Source: Patescibacteria group bacterium (GTDB lineage: Bacteria; Patescibacteriota; Minisyncoccia; Portnoybacterales; GWB1-42-6). From it: a stretch of DNA of 7,123 nucleotides. The first letter of the stretch is position 1. Each line of letters begins with the position of its first letter. Below the pieces are notes generated by a model. The model did no database searches. It had not been told where the DNA came from and saw nothing but the letters and a program-made list of their open reading frames with translations. The DNA is taken from assembly GCA_018826025.1 (NCBI GenBank), contig JAHKAK010000120.1, positions 1-7,123 on the forward strand, read 5' to 3'. Shown piece by piece: positions 4,761-7,123 of the stretch. The position numbers and the translations under genes are program-made.

Positions 4761-4784
4761 TTTAAACTCAGTACGCCTGATAAT
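4756..4784 (+). promoter_or_regulatory. Predicted promoter of the L,D-transpeptidase gene
   Basis: TTGACT (4756-4761, 5/6), 17 bp, then GATAAT (4779-4784, 5/6). Five of the six -35 bases are the last bases of the truncated third repeat unit. The predicted start near 4791 leaves a leader of about 50 nt with a strong ribosome-binding site. Confidence 0.7.
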
Positions 4785-4826
4785 AAATTAATCTAAAAAG
4801 GGAGTTCTTTTCATTTATTACTTATT

Positions 4827-4837
4827 AGGAGGGAGGG
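4827..4837 (+). promoter_or_regulatory. Strong Shine-Dalgarno that decides the start
   Basis: The purine run aggagggaggg lies 5-10 nt before ATG 4843. GTG 4837 is also in frame but overlaps the run and sits only 4 nt after aggagg, so ATG 4843 is preferred. It is the only strong Shine-Dalgarno in the window. Confidence 0.8.
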
Positions 4838-4842
4838 TGATT

Positions 4843-5649
4843 ATGAAGGCAAAATGGGCATTTGCGGCAACAACGGTTTTTTTATCGGTCTGGCTGTCTT
4901 TTTTTGTCTTGGCAATCGGCGTGGCGGAAGAGAATGAGCGGTCAATCATAAAAACCGCTTCAATGGGATTGCCCGAAGAAGTGCAAAAAATGCGGGCGAT
5001 ATTTAAGGAGGCGGTTGGCGTGAAAGTTGCGGCGGAGGCGGATTATCTGAATCAAGTCTCCCAAGACGCGGCCCAAAGACTTTTGTCTTTGGGCGAGTCA
5101 GCGAAGCAATCGCAGTATTTCTTATATGTTGACCGCAATCCCAACAAGCAAATCGCTTGGGTCGGATTTTTTAACGCGTCAGACGGCAGCGTGGCCATTA
5201 TCGGGCTGGATAAAATTTCTTCCGGCAATGAAAAGCGTAAGGGATTTTTCATTACCCCGACCGGCGTTTTTAAAAATTCGCCGGAGATTATCGGTTATCG
5301 CGCCCTGGGCACTAAAAACGAGAAGGGCTGGCGGGGATTGGGAGCAAAGGGTAGCCGGGTTTGGGATTTTGGCTGGCAGAAAACAAAGAAAAAAGGTGAG
5401 GAAAGATTGATCAGGCTTTTAGTCCACGCCACGGATCCGATCTTTGGCGAAAAAAGACTGGGTAAAACTGACTCCAAGGGTTGCATTAGGATTTCAAGCA
5501 AGCTTAACCGGTTTTTAGATTATTACGGCTTGCTGGACAAATCTTACGAAGCACAAAAGGACGACAAAAGAATTTCTTGGATGCTTAAACCTAACCGCCA
5601 GCCTGTTCTTTTTGCCGGCCAGTATCTGTTAGTTGGCGATTCTGCTTAA
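4843..5649 (+). CDS. Secreted L,D-transpeptidase (YkuD domain)
   Basis: A 268-residue exported enzyme (numbered from Met at 4843) that should form 3-3 peptidoglycan cross-links or attach partners to stem peptides by a cysteine acyl-enzyme mechanism. The N-terminus MKAKWAF plus the hydrophobic run to about residue 27, ending GVA before EENERS, is a typical signal peptide. Residues 30-90 form a helical linker. The catalytic domain spans about 92-230: FFITPTGVF (134-142) is the usual TPxGxF strand, and HATDPIFG with His195 and SKGCIRIS (211-218) carrying Cys214 and Arg216 complete the YkuD active site, so it should be active. The short C-terminal tail ends QYLLVGDSA. It is a single-gene unit with promoter 4756-4784, a strong Shine-Dalgarno and a terminator at 5670. 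An in-frame GTG at 4837 would add two residues. Confidence 0.93.
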   Translation: MKAKWAFAATTVFLSVWLSFFVLAIGVAEENERSIIKTASMGLPEEVQKMRAIFKEAVGVKVAAEADYLNQVSQDAAQRLLSLGESAKQSQYFLYVDRNPNKQIAWVGFFNASDGSVAIIGLDKISSGNEKRKGFFITPTGVFKNSPEIIGYRALGTKNEKGWRGLGAKGSRVWDFGWQKTKKKGEERLIRLLVHATDPIFGEKRLGKTDSKGCIRISSKLNRFLDYYGLLDKSYEAQKDDKRISWMLKPNRQPVLFAGQYLLVGDSA

Positions 5650-5669
5650 GAAAGGTTCTTTATGGCCAT

Positions 5670-5711
5670 AGCGCGGACAGGTTTCAATAGTCCATCCGCG
5701 CTTTTTATTTT
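5670..5711 (+). terminator. Rho-independent terminator of the L,D-transpeptidase gene
   Basis: Stem agcgcgga (5670-5677) pairs with tccgcgct (5695-5702) around a 17-nt loop, followed by tttttattttt. The stem is shorter and the loop longer than in the csp-type terminators, and it is unrelated to them. Confidence 0.8.
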
Positions 5712-5730
5712 TCACGAACTCTGTTATTAT
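5702..5730 (+). promoter_or_regulatory. Predicted promoter of the slipin gene
   Basis: TATTAT (5725-5730, 5/6) with an extended TG-t (5722-5724). The 17-bp-spaced -35 position (5702-5707, TTTTTA) is poor and lies in the T-tract of the preceding terminator, so the extended -10 must carry the promoter. The predicted start near 5737 gives a leader of about 20 nt without a Shine-Dalgarno. Confidence 0.5.
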
Positions 5731-5756
5731 GTACGCATAAGCATTAATCTAAAAAT

Positions 5757-6521
5757 ATGCCAGAAATTTATTCAGCTTTGGTCTTTTTAGTAGCCTTGCT
5801 TTTTGTTTCTCTTAAGCAGATCAACCAATATGAGCGGGGAGTGAAATTTACCATGGGCCGTTATACCGGCACAATAGAGCCCGGGTGGCGGATTATTATT
5901 CCGATTTTTCAGAGTTTTAAAAAAGTTGATATGCGCGTTAAAGCAGTGGATGTGCCGGACCAAAAAGGCATTACCCGCGACAATGTTTCTGTTATGGTTA
6001 ACGCGGTGATATATTACAAGGTTTCCGATGCGGCCAAGGCGGTTATTGAGGTTGAGGATTTCCGTTACGCTATTTCTCAATACGCCCAAACCACCATGCG
6101 CAATATCGTTGGCGAGGCGACGCTGGATGAACTATTGGCTAACCGTGAAAAAATCGCCGAACGCATCCGGGAAATTGTTGACAGGGAAACGGACGAGTGG
6201 GGGCTGAAAGTCAGCAATGTTGAACTTAAAGACGTGAGTCTGCCGGCGGATATGGAGCGGACCATTGCCAAGCAAGCCGAAGCGGAAAGAGAAAAGAGAG
6301 CGGTGATTATTAATTCAGAAGGAGAATTGGCAGCAGCGCAAAACATGGCCCAGGCCGCTAAAATTTTATCGGCGGTAGATGGCGCCTTGCATTTGCGGAC
6401 GTTGCAGTCAATTAATGATATTTCTTCCGACCAGTCCAATACAATTGTCTTTGCGGTACCGCTGGAAATCATAAAATCTTTCGCCGGGTTCAATAAAAAA
6501 AAGATAGCCGGCGGCGATTAA
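5757..6521 (+). CDS. Slipin/stomatin-like SPFH membrane protein
   Basis: A 254-residue SPFH/Band 7 protein of the stomatin/slipin type, distinct from the prohibitin-like one at 2308. Seen: an N-terminal hydrophobic segment (about 4-20) that would act as a membrane anchor, the slipin signature YERGVKFTMGRYTGTIEPGW (25-44), PDQKGITRDNVSVMVNAVIYYKV (67-89), AQTTMRNIVGEATLDELLANRE (110-131), DEWGLKVSNVELKDVSLPADM (146-166), then the coiled-coil AEAEREKRAVIINSEGE (174-190) and a terminal TIVFAVPLEII segment (229-239). Length is normal for a slipin. Slipins usually sit beside NfeD, a membrane partner that may stabilise the oligomer; no nfeD is next to this gene, which is flanked by terminators on both sides. 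It probably forms oligomeric membrane microdomain scaffolds; the partner is unknown. Confidence 0.94.
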   Translation: MPEIYSALVFLVALLFVSLKQINQYERGVKFTMGRYTGTIEPGWRIIIPIFQSFKKVDMRVKAVDVPDQKGITRDNVSVMVNAVIYYKVSDAAKAVIEVEDFRYAISQYAQTTMRNIVGEATLDELLANREKIAERIREIVDRETDEWGLKVSNVELKDVSLPADMERTIAKQAEAEREKRAVIINSEGELAAAQNMAQAAKILSAVDGALHLRTLQSINDISSDQSNTIVFAVPLEIIKSFAGFNKKKIAGGD

Positions 6522-6540
6522 AAAAGCGTTGGATGACTTT

Positions 6541-6579
6541 AAATAGCCCCGCCCCGCATTTTGCGGGGCGGGGCTATTT
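6541..6579. terminator. Bidirectional terminator between convergent genes
   Basis: A perfect 18-bp stem, 6541-6558/6562-6579, with loop ttt starts 19 nt after the slipin stop and ends 19 nt before the end of the minus-strand glycosyltransferase gene. The tract on each side (ctatttt on plus, ctattt on minus) is short but AT-rich. The 27-bp GC core equals that of the csp terminator when read on the minus strand. Confidence 0.9.
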
Positions 6580-6598
6580 TGGTTTGAAAGGCAAATTT

Positions 6599-7123
6599 TT
6601 ACCAATTGTTAATTTTTAGATATTTAGACAAAATATTAAACAGGTCTTTTTTGGAGTTTTTTTCTTGGCGGAAGGAATGTTCTTTGATGATGCGTTCATA
6701 ATTTTTCACGTAGCCGGTGACCATTTTTTCTGCGCTGAAAAAAATCTCGGCGCGTTTGCGGCAATCATTTCGGTTAATTTTATCAACATTATTTATCGCG
6801 TCTATCATTTCCGGAATATCGGCAACAACATAACCGGATTTTTTATTTTGAATGATTTCCGGCACCGAGCCCTTGTTCCAGCCGATAACGGGCGTGCCGC
6901 AGGCCAAAGCTTCAATCATAACCAGGCCGAAAATCTCGTCGAATTGGGTGGGGAAAAGCAGGGCCTTGGCATTTTTTAGCCACTCAATTTTTTTCTCAAA
7001 ATCAGCTTCGCCAACGTAGCGCACCATTTTGCCGTCAATATGAGGCTCAATCTGGCTTTGCCAGTAGCTTTCGGTTAAATAGCTCCGGCCGGCAATAATC
7101 AAAGGGACATTGGCAGCCTTGGC
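6599..7123 (-). CDS. GT4-family glycosyltransferase, C-terminal part
   Basis: The frame is open to the right edge, so the start lies outside; 174 residues are visible, ending at TAA (6599-6601). This is the C-terminal Rossmann half of a retaining GT-B glycosyltransferase, the donor-sugar-nucleotide lobe. Seen: VPLIIAGRSY at the start, VRYVGEADFEKKIEWLKNAKALLFPTQFDE, then the E-x7-E signature with Glu63 and Glu71 (codons 6935-6937 and 6911-6913) within DEIFGLVMIEALACGTPVIG, and GSVPEIIQNKKSGYVV, which normally contacts the diphosphate and sugar of the donor. The tail has a basic helix, RQEKNSKKDLFNILSKYLKIN. Such enzymes build glycans, glycolipids or exopolysaccharide; donor and acceptor cannot be deduced. 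It converges on the slipin gene and shares its terminator. Confidence 0.93.
   Translation of the reverse strand, partial: AKAANVPLIIAGRSYLTESYWQSQIEPHIDGKMVRYVGEADFEKKIEWLKNAKALLFPTQFDEIFGLVMIEALACGTPVIGWNKGSVPEIIQNKKSGYVVADIPEMIDAINNVDKINRNDCRKRAEIFFSAEKMVTGYVKNYERIIKEHSFRQEKNSKKDLFNILSKYLKINNW

Noticed and set aside
5126..5410. 94-codon plus-strand frame inside the L,D-transpeptidase gene
   Set aside because: Lies in another frame across the YkuD domain, whose catalytic residues are intact in the main frame; no domain in the alternative product.
6077..6493. 138-codon minus-strand frame inside the slipin gene
   Set aside because: It is antisense to a full-length, motif-complete slipin. The Ser/Ala-rich product is typical of reversed coding sequence.
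1..7123. UGA recoded as glycine (as in SR1/Gracilibacteria)
   Set aside because: All main genes reach full family length without internal UGA codons, so nothing calls for a variant code.

Overview
The window looks like a chromosomal segment of a Candidate Phyla Radiation bacterium (Patescibacteria, probably a Parcubacteria-type lineage). This is an inference from style, not from a marker gene. Genes are short and mostly in single-gene transcription units, each with its own promoter and terminator. Most starts lack a Shine-Dalgarno sequence, gaps are packed with GC-rich hairpins and repeats, and the proteins (small cold-shock protein, SPFH proteins, a YkuD L,D-transpeptidase, a GT4 glycosyltransferase, HicBA) are common in such genomes. 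No in-frame UGA recoding is needed.

Layout, left to right. (1) 1-93: the last 30 codons of a gene, possibly an alpha/beta-hydrolase. (2) 94-429: a hairpin-rich gap holding copy 1 of a composite structured repeat, then a promoter. (3) 430-627: a cold-shock protein with a strong terminator. (4) 736-1140: an uncharacterised 134-aa protein, predicted leaderless. (5) 1268-1746: a hicB-hicA toxin-antitoxin pair, predicted leaderless, in which the hicA toxin carries a clear +1 frameshift. (6) 1747-2307: 560 bp without a gene, holding a terminator, a 66-nt hairpin, copy 2 of the composite repeat, a second terminator, a 23-bp tandem repeat and a promoter. (7) 2308-3120: a prohibitin-like SPFH membrane protein. 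(8) 3265-4488: a GH63/MGH1-like glycoside hydrolase. (9) 4489-4842: a 114-116-bp tandem repeat whose truncated third copy supplies the -35 box for the next gene. (10) 4843-5649: a secreted L,D-transpeptidase, the only gene here with a strong Shine-Dalgarno. (11) 5757-6521: a slipin/stomatin-like SPFH protein. (12) 6541-6579: a bidirectional terminator between convergent genes. (13) 6599-7123, minus strand: the C-terminal part of a GT4 glycosyltransferase.

The genes do not form one pathway. Two SPFH proteins of different subfamilies, a murein cross-linker and a glycosyltransferase share a loose cell-envelope theme, while HicBA and the cold-shock protein are stress or accessory functions. The most distinctive content is in the non-coding parts: repeats whose hairpin pairing survives sequence divergence, repeats that donate promoter -35 boxes, a recurring terminator core, and promoters placed so that transcripts should begin at or next to the start codon.
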